Assembly (NCBI RefSeq): GCF_000190635.1
Contig: NC_015172.1
Location: 2,046,001 to 2,110,000, forward strand
Direction: 5' to 3'
From: Syntrophobotulus glycolicus DSM 8271
GTDB lineage: Bacteria > Bacillota > Desulfitobacteriia > Desulfitobacteriales > Syntrophobotulaceae
Length of the DNA stretch: 64,000 bases
This document shows, piece by piece, positions 44,166 through 53,915 of this stretch. Positions within the stretch are counted from its first letter, which is position 1; the number at the start of each line of letters is the position of its first letter. The notes below the pieces were generated by a model, which saw only the letters and a program-made list of their open reading frames with translations, was not told the DNA's origin and did no database searches. The position numbers and the translations under genes are program-made.

Positions 44166-45134
44166 CTAAATTGCCAGCTCATCTGCAGTTTGATAAATCT
44201 TTTCTTTAGAGTATGGTTTGGGCGCAAAGGCAATATCCAGGCTTTTGGTGACGATTTCGTTTCCCGAAGAAGCGATCATCACTTCCGACTGTCCTTCCAG
44301 CAGGGCCTCTACGGCCTTGGCCCCCATAAGACCTGCCAGCACGGCATCCGCTGAAGAAGGAGACCCGCCCCGCTGCACATGTCCTAAGATGGTCACCCTG
44401 TTTTCAAATCCTGATTGATCTGTGAGCTGTCTGGCAATATCGATCACATTTCCAGCTCCTTCAGCCACCATAATAATGCTGTGGTTCTTCCCTCTTTGAA
44501 ATCCTCTTCGCAATTTTTCACTGATTTCTTCCAGGTCAAACGGAATTTCGGGAATTAAAATCGATTCAGCACCCGTGGCCAACCCCGCGTGCAGAGCGAT
44601 ATCCCCACAGTTCCTGCCCATTACCTCCACCACAAAGACGCGTTCATGAGAAGTGGCCGTATCCCTTAATTTACTTACGGCCTCGACGACAGTATTTACA
44701 GATGTATCGAATCCGATGGTAAAATCTGTTCCATTAATATCATTATCGATCGTACCCGGAATCCCGACGACCTTGATCCCCAATTCGGCTAATTTTTTTG
44801 CTCCCCGGTATGTACCGTCTCCGCCAATCGCCACCAAAGCGTCTATTCCTCTGGCAATAAGCTGGTCTGCCGCCAGCTTTTGCCCTTCGGGCAAAAGCAT
44901 CTCCTTGCACCTGGCGGTTTTCAGGATCGTTCCCCCGCGATGGACAATATCGGCTACAGAACCAAGTTCCATTTGCGTGATCTGACCATTGATCAAACCA
45001 GCAAAACCATGGTATACGCCAAAAATCCTCAGATTATGAAATATTCCCTTCCTGACGACAGCTCTTATCGCCGCATTCATCCCCGGAGCATCTCCTCCGC
45101 TTGTCAACACGGCAACCTTATCAACAGCCCGCAT
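44166..45134 (-). CDS. pfkA: 6-phosphofructokinase
   Basis: A 322-residue ATP-dependent PfkA. The ATP site is LTSGGDAPGMNAAIRA, with GGDGTYRGA. The substrate site PGTIDNDINGTDFTIGFDTS includes the catalytic Asp, and EVMGRNCGDIA and HVQRGGSPS are also present. The ATG at 45134 has GGAG 8 nt upstream. The GGDGT form indicates ATP, not pyrophosphate, as donor. Confidence 0.96.
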   Translation of the reverse strand: MRAVDKVAVLTSGGDAPGMNAAIRAVVRKGIFHNLRIFGVYHGFAGLINGQITQMELGSVADIVHRGGTILKTARCKEMLLPEGQKLAADQLIARGIDALVAIGGDGTYRGAKKLAELGIKVVGIPGTIDNDINGTDFTIGFDTSVNTVVEAVSKLRDTATSHERVFVVEVMGRNCGDIALHAGLATGAESILIPEIPFDLEEISEKLRRGFQRGKNHSIIMVAEGAGNVIDIARQLTDQSGFENRVTILGHVQRGGSPSSADAVLAGLMGAKAVEALLEGQSEVMIASSGNEIVTKSLDIAFAPKPYSKEKIYQTADELAI

Positions 45135-45176
45135 GCCTATCACTCCATATCTTCGTCATTTTTACTCCGGACTTCC

Positions 45177-45773
45177 CTATGAGGAATCCCGCAGAAGTTC
45201 CATGGTATTTTTCAGATTTACCGGCGATTTCAACATGATCTGATCAATATCTATTTTGCCGGAAAAAAATTGTTGATTGCAGTACCTGATGAACTCCTGT
45301 ATTTCCAGTTTTTCCGGCTGAAAAACCGGTATGCTCACCGAGCTTAATAATCTGGAAGCAAACCTTTCTCCCAGGTAAGCAAAGGACAAATGAAGGCCCG
45401 AACAGGATATGGCGAACTTTCCGCCTTGAAGAATAATTGAGTCATAGGTATAGAAAAGCTCTTCTATTGTTCTCTGTTTTCCGGTCAGTTTATGCAGATC
45501 ATCCAGAATGAAAAGATCAGCTTTCCGAACTTTGTTTCGGAAAGCTTTTATTCTCCCGGCAGATAAGGTGTAAGCAAATTCCCTGGAAAATTTTTCAGCC
45601 TGGTAATAAATTGTCCGATACGGTTCGTTTTGCATTTTATGATACAGACTTTTCAGCAGTTCACTTTTTCCGACCCCGTCATCTCCGTAAATGATCACAG
45701 TCTGCGGACCGTTCTCCATGGAGAACCTGTCCAGGGCCTTAAACGCAACTTCATTAAATGTGCTGATGAACAC
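45177..45773 (-). CDS. DnaA-like AAA+ ATPase lacking the DNA-binding domain
   Basis: A protein of about 198 residues equivalent to the AAA+ part of DnaA. It has Walker A YGDDGVGKSELL and Walker B LFILDDLHKLTGKQRTIEEL-type sequence, matching the DnaA IDD-FL-GK pattern. There is no C-terminal domain IV helix-turn-helix. The GTG at 45773 is preceded by AGGGG at 8 nt; TTG at 45791 is an alternative start. It lies between pfkA and glnA on the same strand. It may act as an Hda-like regulator of initiation, but this is inference. Confidence 0.7.
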   Translation of the reverse strand: MFISTFNEVAFKALDRFSMENGPQTVIIYGDDGVGKSELLKSLYHKMQNEPYRTIYYQAEKFSREFAYTLSAGRIKAFRNKVRKADLFILDDLHKLTGKQRTIEELFYTYDSIILQGGKFAISCSGLHLSFAYLGERFASRLLSSVSIPVFQPEKLEIQEFIRYCNQQFFSGKIDIDQIMLKSPVNLKNTMELLRDSS

Positions 45774-45821
45774 CCTTGTCACCCCTGGCAATCATTGTGC
45801 CGACGCTTTTTGACGGCAAGA

Positions 45822-47147
45822 TTAATACGTTTCCAGATAATTGTCTATTTCCCATTGATGTACGGCAATCCGGAAATTATCGTACTCTTTTTGTTTCGCT
45901 TCAATAAACCTGTTCATAATATGCTCGCCCAAAGCTTCCTTAATCACATCGTCCCGGCCCAGCTCCTCCAGCGCTTCGGCCAGATCGCCCGGCAGGGAAG
46001 AGATCCCGAGCTCTTTACGCTGACTGTCATTCATGGCAAAAATGTTCAGGTCTACGGCAGGAGGAGGAGTCAAATTATTCTTGATCCCCGCCAATCCCGC
46101 TTTCAATTGCACGGCCAAAGCCAGGTAAGGATTACAGGAAGGATCCGGGCTGCGCAATTCCACTCTGGTTGAAGCGCCTCTTTTGGCCGGAATCCTGATT
46201 AATGGACTCCGGTTTCTTCCTGACCAGGCAATATAACAAGGTGCTTCATATCCGGGAACCAGCCTCTTATAGGAATTTACGGTCGGATTGGTCACTGCGG
46301 TGAAAGAGCGGGAGTGTTTCATCAGTCCGGCTATGTAATTATAGGCAATTTTAGACAGACCCATTTCGTTTTCCGGATCATAAAAGGCATTTTTCCCGTT
46401 CTTAAACAGTGATTGATTGACATGCATGCCCGAACCATTAATGCCAAAAATGGGCTTGGGCATAAATGTGGCATGAAGGCCGTGCCTTTGAGCGATTGTG
46501 CGGACAACAAACCTGAACGTGACCATTTTGTCCGCCATATCAAGCGCATCCGAATATTTAAAATCAATTTCATGCTGGCCGGGTGCGACCTCATGATGAG
46601 AAGCCTCAATCTCATAGCCCATTTGTTCCAGATTCAGAACCATATCCCTGCGGGCATTTTCCCCTAGGTCAATCGGAGTCAAATCAAAGTACCCTGCTTT
46701 ATCGTGGGTAATTGTCGTCGGGCGGCCTTCAGAATCCACATGGAACAGAAAAAACTCCAATTCCGGACCGACAAACATTGTATATCCCAAATCGGCCGCT
46801 TCTTTCAGCGCTTTTCTCAAGGTACTTCTGGGACAGCCGGAAAACGGAGTCCCGTCAGGATGATAAACATCACAGATCAGCCTGGCAACGGCGCCATCAC
46901 CCGGACGCCAGGGGAAAACCACAAAGGTATTGGGATCCGGTCTCAGGTACATATCAGATTCTTCAATCCGCACAAAACCTTCAATGGAGGAACCGTCAAA
47001 CATAATTTCGCCGTCCAGGGCTTTTTCCAGCTGCTCAATCGTAATGGCCAGATTTTTTAATATCCCGAAAATATCCGTAAACTGCAGCCGGATAAACTTG
47101 ACTCCCTTTTCATTCGCTTCGCGCAGCACATCTTCCTTGGTCATCAT
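45822..47147 (-). CDS. glnA: Glutamine synthetase, type I
   Basis: A 441-residue enzyme in the size class of Firmicute GSI-alpha. Conserved sites are [10 protein letters not shown] (glutamate/ammonium region), GPELEFFLF (metal ligands), [11 protein letters not shown], and [17 protein letters not shown] followed by RSPLIRIP. The open frame extends upstream, but the ATG at 47147 fits the family N-terminus. No GlnR-like regulator gene lies beside it. Confidence 0.97.
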   Translation of the reverse strand: MMTKEDVLREANEKGVKFIRLQFTDIFGILKNLAITIEQLEKALDGEIMFDGSSIEGFVRIEESDMYLRPDPNTFVVFPWRPGDGAVARLICDVYHPDGTPFSGCPRSTLRKALKEAADLGYTMFVGPELEFFLFHVDSEGRPTTITHDKAGYFDLTPIDLGENARRDMVLNLEQMGYEIEASHHEVAPGQHEIDFKYSDALDMADKMVTFRFVVRTIAQRHGLHATFMPKPIFGINGSGMHVNQSLFKNGKNAFYDPENEMGLSKIAYNYIAGLMKHSRSFTAVTNPTVNSYKRLVPGYEAPCYIAWSGRNRSPLIRIPAKRGASTRVELRSPDPSCNPYLALAVQLKAGLAGIKNNLTPPPAVDLNIFAMNDSQRKELGISSLPGDLAEALEELGRDDVIKEALGEHIMNRFIEAKQKEYDNFRIAVHQWEIDNYLETY

Positions 47148-47179
47148 CAAAGTAATTACCCCTTTCAAATACGTTCCAT

Positions 47180-47719
47180 TCACTGTCCCTGAATAATTTG
47201 ACATAACATGGGATGGATATAAATCACTCCCTGGTCTTTTTGAATAGCCGAAAACTTTTTGATGGTTTGCCTGCCGAAATGCAGGGAGAAAAATAATTTT
47301 ATGATTGACTTTTCATCTTTGGAGCGCAGCTCCACTTTGTCCGGATAAAAAAAATAGTGAAAATCAATATCCCTCCAGGACAGCTCCAGATCACCGGCTT
47401 GAATATTGATTAAACCGAATTGATCTATTTTAATATTCCTGATTACTGAAAAAGGAAAATTGATATTTGACGATTCCACGGCCATTTGTCCTGATTTATC
47501 CTTTAATACTAAGACATGTTCCAGAATCATCCGGGCCGGAACAGAGATTTCCTCAATAATCCTGGCATAAGCCTGTATCTCTTCTTCAATTTCCATGATC
47601 TTTTCAACATGTATGGATTTTATCTGTTTCAGCCGGCTGATTTCAGAATCTAGTGCCCTGTAAATGCGTTCCAGGCTTTCTAACAATAACTCGTCTTCTT
47701 GCAGCAAGATAATCTCCAT
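47180..47719 (-). CDS. Uncharacterised coiled-coil protein
   Basis: A 179-residue protein. The first 60 residues form a coiled coil ([21 protein letters not shown]), and the rest looks like a mixed beta domain ([16 protein letters not shown]). It sits between a TPR protein and glnA on the same strand, about 30 nt before glnA. No recognised family. Confidence 0.6.
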   Translation of the reverse strand: MEIILLQEDELLLESLERIYRALDSEISRLKQIKSIHVEKIMEIEEEIQAYARIIEEISVPARMILEHVLVLKDKSGQMAVESSNINFPFSVIRNIKIDQFGLINIQAGDLELSWRDIDFHYFFYPDKVELRSKDEKSIIKLFFSLHFGRQTIKKFSAIQKDQGVIYIHPMLCQIIQGQ

Positions 47720-47785
47720 CCTTTATATGACTTTAAAATTATTCTATACTATTCAGCCTATTTTTCCCAGCATTATTTTTATTCT

Positions 47786-49042
47786 TTACTTGTTTCTTCT
47801 TATTTTTTGTGAGAGCTCCTGAATGAATGTTTCGATTTCTTCTGTTTCATCCTCCAGCAATTTTGCCAGTTCCAAAGCCTTCCAGCCAAATTTTAACGCA
47901 TTCATGTTTTTGCCCGTTCCTTCCATGGCCAGGGCAAAATAAAACATCAATTTGTGTTTGGGCAATTTTGCGTTCTGGCTTCTTAAACTTAAAAGATCAA
48001 CAAAGTTTTCTTGAAATAAATTTTCATACTTTAAGAGATAAGTCAATTCTTCACAGATCTCCCCGATTTTTAAACTGTCCCCAAATCGCTGGTAGTACCT
48101 TAGGGCCTCGGAATAATGTTCCTTCGCTTTTTCATATTTCTTTTTCAAAATCGAGATAATGGCGATCATTTGAAAACGGATCGCATAACCCAAATCGTCG
48201 CCCCGGTAAAACTTCATGGAAGTAAAAACGGAGGCTTCCGCTTCATCAAGAAGCTTTAGGTTCTGGCAGATATTGGCGAGCAGATAATAGCTTTCACTCA
48301 ATTCCCCGGAAGCTTCCTGTTTGGCGTAAATACAGATGGCCCTGTTCAAATACAGCAGTGCCTCATGATACCTTCCCTCTTCTAAGAGAATAAAAGCCAG
48401 ATGCTGCAAAGCATTCGCCAGAAAATACCAGTCTTCAATTACGGCAAAAATCCTGGCCGCCTCAGAAAAATACTTTTTTGCTTTACTGCACTCCCCCTGA
48501 CCGTAATAGACCTCCCCCAACAGGAGCATAAGCTCTCCCTGCCCTTTACTGAAAGAAGAACGCTCACAGATTTGACAAGCCCTTTGAAACAACAATTCTG
48601 CTTTTTCCCACCTCCGCGTTTTGCTGTAAACATTTCCAAGATCGGTATACAGCATGGCCAGTCTGATCCGGGAGGCATCTTCCGGGTAGGCCTCGATTGC
48701 CCTTTCATACCACTTTTCTGCCTGATCGTACAGCTCCAAACAATAGTATACACTGCCTAACCCGGCTGTCGCTTCGGAAATCCCCTTGCGGTTCTCCAGC
48801 TTCTCACAATAAATCAGGGCTTTTCGAAACCCCTTCTCCGCCAGTTCGAACTTCCGGTTCTTCACCTGAGCCGTTGATAAGAGCCTGAGCGAAAAAGCGA
48901 TAAAGACTAAATTTCCGTACTTTTCCGCCTCTTGCAGACTTTTTTTAAAAAAGCTTTCCGCCTCAGCTGTATTTCCTTCTCCCAGATATTTTATCCCATA
49001 TTTAATATAGTTTTGCCATTCGTCAAAATTTATCCCCATCAT
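47786..49042 (-). CDS. TPR-repeat protein
   Basis: A 418-residue protein made of about ten TPR units in Rap/NprR-like style (for example AEKGFRKALIYCEKLENRKGI and YEKAKEHYSEALRYYQRFGD). No N-terminal helix-turn-helix or enzyme domain is visible, so it is not a full Rap-type regulator. GGGGGTC precedes tandem ATGs at 49042 and 49039. Confidence 0.8.
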   Translation of the reverse strand: MMGINFDEWQNYIKYGIKYLGEGNTAEAESFFKKSLQEAEKYGNLVFIAFSLRLLSTAQVKNRKFELAEKGFRKALIYCEKLENRKGISEATAGLGSVYYCLELYDQAEKWYERAIEAYPEDASRIRLAMLYTDLGNVYSKTRRWEKAELLFQRACQICERSSFSKGQGELMLLLGEVYYGQGECSKAKKYFSEAARIFAVIEDWYFLANALQHLAFILLEEGRYHEALLYLNRAICIYAKQEASGELSESYYLLANICQNLKLLDEAEASVFTSMKFYRGDDLGYAIRFQMIAIISILKKKYEKAKEHYSEALRYYQRFGDSLKIGEICEELTYLLKYENLFQENFVDLLSLRSQNAKLPKHKLMFYFALAMEGTGKNMNALKFGWKALELAKLLEDETEEIETFIQELSQKIRRNK

Positions 49043-49187
49043 CTGACCCCCTTATGTAATATTAATAATATGCAGAAGATCATGCAGGGGCTAAAAAGTT
49101 GTTTTCCGGCCAAGATAAGAGAAGATCAAACAAATCTAGACAAGATTTCAAATCTATGATACGCTCACCGATAGGAGGTGGTTGGAA

Positions 49188-49445
49188 ATGAAGAATATGA
49201 GTCATTATCGCTCAAATGTCTGGAGAACCCTATTGAAAGTATTGCTGCTGGTCTTCGGATTGTATTTGGCTTACATTGTCTTGATTCCCCTTCTGGGCTT
49301 TCTTTTAGGAATCGGTTATTGGATGATGAAAATTTTGATTTATCTTGCTGCCGGACTTTTTGTTTTCCACCTTCTTTTGAAACTGCTTTTTGGCGTTAAT
49401 TTTTCCGAGATCATCTTTGGCCCGGATTGGCGCAACCGTTTCTGA
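49188..49445 (+). CDS. Small membrane protein with two to three helices
   Basis: An 85-residue protein with hydrophobic helices at about 12-38 and 40-70 and the ending FGPDWRNRF. AGGAGGT lies 8 nt before the ATG at 49188, so TTG at 49182 is less likely. It is followed by its own terminator. No family recognised. Confidence 0.65.
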   Translation: MKNMSHYRSNVWRTLLKVLLLVFGLYLAYIVLIPLLGFLLGIGYWMMKILIYLAAGLFVFHLLLKLLFGVNFSEIIFGPDWRNRF

Positions 49446-49480
49446 GGATCATTGTTCTGTCTTTCATATCGAAGCCGATG

Positions 49481-49514
49481 AAGATGTCTCAAACTTTTGC
49501 TGAGACATCTTTTT
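49481..49514 (+). terminator. Intrinsic terminator of the small membrane protein
   Basis: AAGATGTCTCA (49481-49491) pairs with TGAGACATCTT (49501-49511) and is followed by T-rich sequence. Perfect 11-bp stem. Confidence 0.9.
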
Positions 49515-49571
49515 ATCTGCTCATAATCACCCTTTTCCGGAATACATATATTCTGAGGAGGGGTCAGATAA

Positions 49572-50345
49572 ATGAGAGTTATTGTTCTCAAACGGAAGCC
49601 CTTGATGATCATGGCTGTCATTGTTACCTTGAGTTCATTTTCATTTTTCTTAAAGCAGGAAGCGATTGTCTCGGTCTTATCCAAAAACCTTAAGCCGATT
49701 TACTCCACGAAAACCGCCACCAATAAAATTGCCCTCACTTTTGATATCAGCTGGGGGCGTACCAATGTGGTACCCATTCTGGACATCCTGGCGAAGGAAG
49801 ATGTTAAAGCAACTTTTTTTCTTTCTTCTCCCTGGTCGTCGGACAATCAGGACCTTGTGGAAAAGATCATTGCTTCCGGCAATGAGGTGGGCTCGCACGG
49901 CAGAAAGCATGTCGATATGAATAAACTCAGTGCCAATGATCTGGAGACAGAGTTAACCGCAGCCCAGGAAACTTTGGAAAAGCTCACCAATAAAAAAATC
50001 ACCGTATTTCGTCCTCCCAACGGAGCCTACGACAACAAGGTGATTCAGACTGCTTCCGCTCACGGCCAGCGCGTCATTCAGTGGAGTATAGATTCCCTGG
50101 ATTGGAAAAGGCCCGGTAAGGAAGCCGTGATCAAAAATGTTTTAGAAGGCCGTAAAAGCAATGACGGGGCCAAACCCGGCGATATTATTTTGTTCCACGC
50201 CTCTGATTCTGCTCCGGATACGCCCGGCGCCCTTCCTGAAATCATTACGGCTTTAAAACACAAAGGGTACGAACTGGTCACGGTCAGCGACCTTCTGGCC
50301 AATTCCAGCGAAACCTGGCCTCCGGAATCACAGCTTCCTGAATAA
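49572..50345 (+). CDS. PdaB-like polysaccharide deacetylase
   Basis: A 257-residue protein with an N-terminal membrane anchor (about 10-28) and a NodB (CE4) domain. The first motif is TFDISWG (Asp58), where most CE4 enzymes have TFDDG; this substitution is typical of sporulation PdaB. The metal histidines are His109 and His113 in SHGRKHVDM, and RPPNGAYD (147-154) is the third motif. PdaB acts in spore cortex maintenance in Bacillus. GGAGGGG precedes the start. Assignment to PdaB rests on the DIS motif and size. Confidence 0.85.
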   Translation: MRVIVLKRKPLMIMAVIVTLSSFSFFLKQEAIVSVLSKNLKPIYSTKTATNKIALTFDISWGRTNVVPILDILAKEDVKATFFLSSPWSSDNQDLVEKIIASGNEVGSHGRKHVDMNKLSANDLETELTAAQETLEKLTNKKITVFRPPNGAYDNKVIQTASAHGQRVIQWSIDSLDWKRPGKEAVIKNVLEGRKSNDGAKPGDIILFHASDSAPDTPGALPEIITALKHKGYELVTVSDLLANSSETWPPESQLPE

Positions 50346-50355
50346 GTCCTGCAAA

Positions 50356-51213
50356 TCAGTGGCCTTTCCAAGCGGAAAACCCCTCGCCGACAACCTCGGC
50401 AACCTCTCCGATCGCGACAAAGGCTTGGGGATCATGTTGATGAATAATATCCTTCAGCTGGGACAGCTGGGTTCGGTTCACAATGCTGTATACAACTTTT
50501 TTGTCCTGCTTGGAATACGCTCCTTCAGCCTGAAAGTACGTCACGCCTCTTTCCAAATTCAGAATAATATCTTCCGCAATCTGCTCAGGTTTGTCTGTAA
50601 TCACCATAACACTTTTGGAATAATCCAGCCCCACCTGCACCAAATCAATGACCCTGGCCGCAGTATAGGCATAGATCATGGCAAACATCCCCATCTCAGG
50701 CTCAAAAATTATTGCTGCACAAAGGAGAATCAGCGCGTCCATCCCTAAGAGAATCTGACCCACACTGAATGAGATCCTTTTCGTCAGGATCAGAGCCAGA
50801 ATATCGGTGCCGCCTAAAGACCCGTGAAACCTGAAGATGATGCCCATTCCGATCCCGGTGACCAGCCCGCCGAAAATCGAGGCTAATAATTGATTATCCG
50901 TAACCGCCGGGAGCTGGCTGGTGAACTTTAACGATACGGAGAGCGCGGTTACTCCCAATATGCTGTTCAAGAGCATTCTTCTGCCGATAATCTTATAACC
51001 CAGCATAAACAGGGGAATATTGATGATAAAGATGGCTAATCCCGTGTCCCAGCGGAACAAGTAATGAAGGATAATGGCAATGCCTGTTATGCCCCCGTCG
51101 GCGATCTTATTGGAAATAATAAAGATGTTAATACTGGTTGCCACAATGACGGCCCCGATCAAAATACCGAGACTTTGTTTGAATACTTTCCAAACTTTTA
51201 ACAATATCGTCAT
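50356..51213 (-). CDS. YitT/DUF2179-family membrane protein
   Basis: A 285-residue protein with five or six N-terminal helices followed by a cytoplasmic DUF2179 domain of about 100 residues. GGLVTGIGMGIIFRFHGSLGGTDI is the family signature and RGVTYFQAEGAYSKQDKKV marks the C-terminal domain. Family members are widespread in Firmicutes with no firm function. Its 3' end faces the pdaB-like gene across 10 nt. Confidence 0.88.
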   Translation of the reverse strand: MTILLKVWKVFKQSLGILIGAVIVATSINIFIISNKIADGGITGIAIILHYLFRWDTGLAIFIINIPLFMLGYKIIGRRMLLNSILGVTALSVSLKFTSQLPAVTDNQLLASIFGGLVTGIGMGIIFRFHGSLGGTDILALILTKRISFSVGQILLGMDALILLCAAIIFEPEMGMFAMIYAYTAARVIDLVQVGLDYSKSVMVITDKPEQIAEDIILNLERGVTYFQAEGAYSKQDKKVVYSIVNRTQLSQLKDIIHQHDPQAFVAIGEVAEVVGEGFSAWKGH

Positions 51214-51241
51214 TTTAATGATCTCCCTGCTATGATTTACC

Positions 51242-51270
51242 TTGACAAAAAAACCGGTTTCTAGTACATT
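51242..51270 (+). promoter_or_regulatory. Promoter of tRNA-Arg
   Basis: TTGACA at 51242-51247 and TACATT at 51265-51270 with a 17-nt spacer, ending 17 nt before the tRNA. Confidence 0.85.
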
Positions 51271-51287
51271 AATCTAGCAGTTTAAAT

Positions 51288-51363
51288 GCGCTCGTAGCTC
51301 AGGGGATAGAGTGACGGTTTCCGAGGCCGGAGGTCGCAGGTTCAAATCCTGCCGGGCGCACCA
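51288..51363 (+). tRNA. tRNA-Arg (anticodon CCG)
   Basis: The acceptor GCGCTCG pairs with CGGGCGC (one G-U pair). The anticodon loop TTCCGAG carries CCG, and the T arm GCAGG-TTCAAAT-CCTGC is intact. The 3' CCA is encoded at 51361-51363. The first anticodon-stem pair is an A-G mismatch, unusual but tolerable. Confidence 0.93.
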
Positions 51364-51375
51364 TTCTAGATATCG

Positions 51376-51405
51376 ATACCGCAAGGGATTGCGGTATTTT
51401 TTTTT
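51376..51405 (+). terminator. Terminator of tRNA-Arg
   Basis: ATACCGCAA (51376-51384) pairs with TTGCGGTAT (51389-51397) and is followed by a long T-run. Confidence 0.93.
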
Positions 51406-52213
51406 ACTCACTTCATTATACTATGCACCGACAGAATACCGGCACTCACCCGTGAATTTGATTTTCTCAACTAAAAGGGAAACGTATAACAGACCATTTA
51501 AAGTATACCATTGATTACTGTTTACTTAAATTTTATCCAGTTTAATTCCTTTTTAACAGCATCATTAACTTAAAAAAGCTAAAGCCATCTTTTGATCATT
51601 CCTTACGAAGAGACTTTTTGATTATGTATGATGATTGATCGTCATGATAAATGGTTTGTTTTTTAAAAATCAAATGTAAATTACCCAGGAGTATTATTGT
51701 ATTTCTACTTCATGTTCTTCAATTTTAATTTAGATAACGGATTTTGTAAGTATTCTTGCCAATAATCATCCCCAACTATCCAGAAATTTGGATTATTTCA
51801 TATGCAGATAAACAGGATTTGCCGATCAGTCTTTGAGAATACCCTGCCTTATCGTTAGGGCTGATACATTTTCCGCAGCAAAGTGTGCAAAAATTGAAGT
51901 AATGTTTAAGTATATGGAAATATATTCTAAATAACCGCGCAATAATTAAAAATTTGCACAGATTTAGCCGGAAAACTGGTTTTTAATCTGGGATATTTGC
52001 ACAATACTTGAAATTTTGCACACCTCACAGTATGATTCTTAGATGAAAGAGTATTTTAGTTATTTTTCAGCTGCCGCCTTTTGGAATATCCCATATATTG
52101 AAGCCGTGCTCGGTTCTGAAATCGCCGGAACAGACTCGGTCGATTTTACATTAGAAACTTCGGGTAAACGAGGATACACTAAATAAGAGGACAAAAACTG
52201 TGAGGATCAAAAA
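51406..52213. other. Gene-poor stretch after tRNA-Arg
   Basis: AT-rich region with many stops in all frames. It contains three direct copies of TTTGCACA (51952, 51995 and 52014) and one inverted copy (51884-51891). A 47-codon frame at 52043-52186 (MKEYFSYFSAAAFWNIPYI...) lacks a ribosome site and is probably a relic. No other gene is supported. Confidence 0.5.
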
Positions 52214-52315
52214 TTAGGTCCAGCCTTTAATAAAAAAGGTGATAATTCCGGTCGCACCAAGAGCAAGCCAACCCATGCCTTTATAAAACCGTACCATCTG
52301 CAAAATATTTTTCAT
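52214..52315 (-). CDS. Possible 33-residue membrane peptide
   Basis: The frame starts MKNILQMVRFYKGMGW and ends FFIKGWT, with one helix (GWLALGATGIITFFIK) and basic flanks. A stop lies two codons upstream of the ATG. No ribosome site is visible, which lowers confidence. It is divergent to the sigma factor gene. Confidence 0.35.
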   Translation of the reverse strand: MKNILQMVRFYKGMGWLALGATGIITFFIKGWT

Positions 52316-52366
52316 ATTGTGTCACACACACATGGAAATGTTGTCTAATTATACGGAGGAACAAAA

Positions 52367-53209
52367 ATGGGGAAAAATGAAATTGACAATTTAATTGAGC
52401 ATGCCATTTCCGGTGACAAAAAAGATCTCGAAGAACTTTTACTTAGTGTTCAGGATATTGTGTTTAATTTATCCCTCCGGATGTTGGGAACCTTAACCGA
52501 TGCCGAGGACGCGACGCAAGATATTCTTGTTCATATTATGACAAATTTATCATCTTTCCGAAGAGAAAGTACATTTCAAACCTGGGTTTACCGCTTATCT
52601 GTCAACTATTTAATTAACTACAAAAAGTCGATGTTTTCTCAATATCCAATGGATTTTGAATTCTACGGTAATGATATAAGATTTGCTAAAACAGATGAAG
52701 TCGAGGCTTTGACCGAAGAAATGAGCAGGGAGTTGCTGTCTGACGAATTAAAAATGTCTTGTACAAATGTGATGCTTCAATGCTTGGATTCGGAAAGCCG
52801 CTGTATTTTTATCATGGGAACAATGTTTAAAATTGACAGTCGTATTGCTGGCGAGGTATTGCATATAACTCCTGAAAATTATAGGCAACGGCTTTCAAGG
52901 ACCAGAAAAAAGGTTGCGGGGTTTTTAGCATATCACTGTGGCTTAACAGAAACCGGATTTTGCCTATGTCAAAATCGAATAAACTATGCTATTTCACAGG
53001 GGCGTGTCAATCCTAAAAAATTAGAATATACACAGCTTCGTCCGTTGGATAAGTCCGTTCTCTTTCAGTGTAAAGAGGAAATGGAGCATTTGGACGCGCT
53101 GGCTTGCTCTTTTGAAAAGCTGCCTTGTTACCAATCCACTGTTACCGCTTATGCGATAATCGAAAAGTTGTTCCACTCAAAACATCTAAAGAAAATACAG
53201 GAATTTTAG
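52367..53209 (+). CDS. ECF-like sigma factor with C-terminal extension
   Basis: A 280-residue protein. Residues 1-180 are ECF-like: region 2 LRMLGTLTDAEDATQDIL, and region 4 near RIAGEVLHITPENYRQRLSRTRKK. About 100 extra residues follow and include CGLTETGFCLC. GGAGG precedes the ATG. It heads a plus-strand group through 55627. The last gene of that group encodes a one-helix membrane protein that could act as its regulator (inference). Confidence 0.82.
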   Translation: MGKNEIDNLIEHAISGDKKDLEELLLSVQDIVFNLSLRMLGTLTDAEDATQDILVHIMTNLSSFRRESTFQTWVYRLSVNYLINYKKSMFSQYPMDFEFYGNDIRFAKTDEVEALTEEMSRELLSDELKMSCTNVMLQCLDSESRCIFIMGTMFKIDSRIAGEVLHITPENYRQRLSRTRKKVAGFLAYHCGLTETGFCLCQNRINYAISQGRVNPKKLEYTQLRPLDKSVLFQCKEEMEHLDALACSFEKLPCYQSTVTAYAIIEKLFHSKHLKKIQEF

Positions 53210-53220
53210 GAGGATAATTT

Positions 53221-53901
53221 ATGGCGAGCTCCATACTTACATATTTGGCGGCATTGGAATCCAATAATAACCGTGAATGGTATCAGGCTCATAAGGCTGA
53301 TTTTCAACAGGCTAATAGTGAATTTGAAGGTTTAATTCAATCGCTCATTTTTGAATTGGGAAAAAACGAACCAAACATACTGATGCACGAACCCAAAGAC
53401 CTGACGTTTAGATTGGTTAGGGATACCCGTTATAGCCACGACAAATCGCCCTATAATCCAACATTCCGTTGTCATATTTCTTCTGCCGGAAAATTGCCTA
53501 TACCTGTTGGCTACTATCTCTCTATCCGGCCCGGTAATCGTTCTTTCTTTGGTGGCGGGCTCTTTGCCGATATGTTCAAAGAAGCCACCAATATGATTAG
53601 AATGCACATAAATACTCATGCCGAAGAATTTAAACAAATTATTACAGAACCCGCTTTTCAGCAGAACTTTGAAGTGCGAGGTGAATCATTGCACAATGTA
53701 CCCAAAGAGTTTTGCAAAGATCATCCGCTGGCTGACTTTTTGAAATTCAAAAGTTGGTATATCGAATATTCCGTCAGTGATGATTCGATTGACCATTCGC
53801 AAAACTTTATTTCAATGGCCGTCGAGAAGTACCTGCTTATGAAGCCATTTAATGATTTTCTCAACGATGCACTACACGGCTTTACAATGCCGCAAAGATA
53901 A
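53221..53901 (+). CDS. DUF2461 family protein
   Basis: A 226-residue protein with the family signatures NNREWYQAHKADF near the N-terminus, FRLVRDTRYSHDKSPYNP, and GGGLFADM in the centre. The family is widespread and uncharacterised. It lies 11 nt after the sigma factor with AGGAGG upstream, so it is in the same transcript. Confidence 0.9.
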   Translation: MASSILTYLAALESNNNREWYQAHKADFQQANSEFEGLIQSLIFELGKNEPNILMHEPKDLTFRLVRDTRYSHDKSPYNPTFRCHISSAGKLPIPVGYYLSIRPGNRSFFGGGLFADMFKEATNMIRMHINTHAEEFKQIITEPAFQQNFEVRGESLHNVPKEFCKDHPLADFLKFKSWYIEYSVSDDSIDHSQNFISMAVEKYLLMKPFNDFLNDALHGFTMPQR

Positions 53902-53915
53902 AGGGAGAAACAAAA

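Noticed and set aside
44880-45182. 100-codon frame opposite pfkA
   Set aside because: It is antisense to the well-supported pfkA reading frame and has no independent support.
52043-52186. 47-codon frame MKEYFSYFSAAAFW
   Set aside because: No ribosome site, no partner and no recognisable family; more likely a relic or chance.
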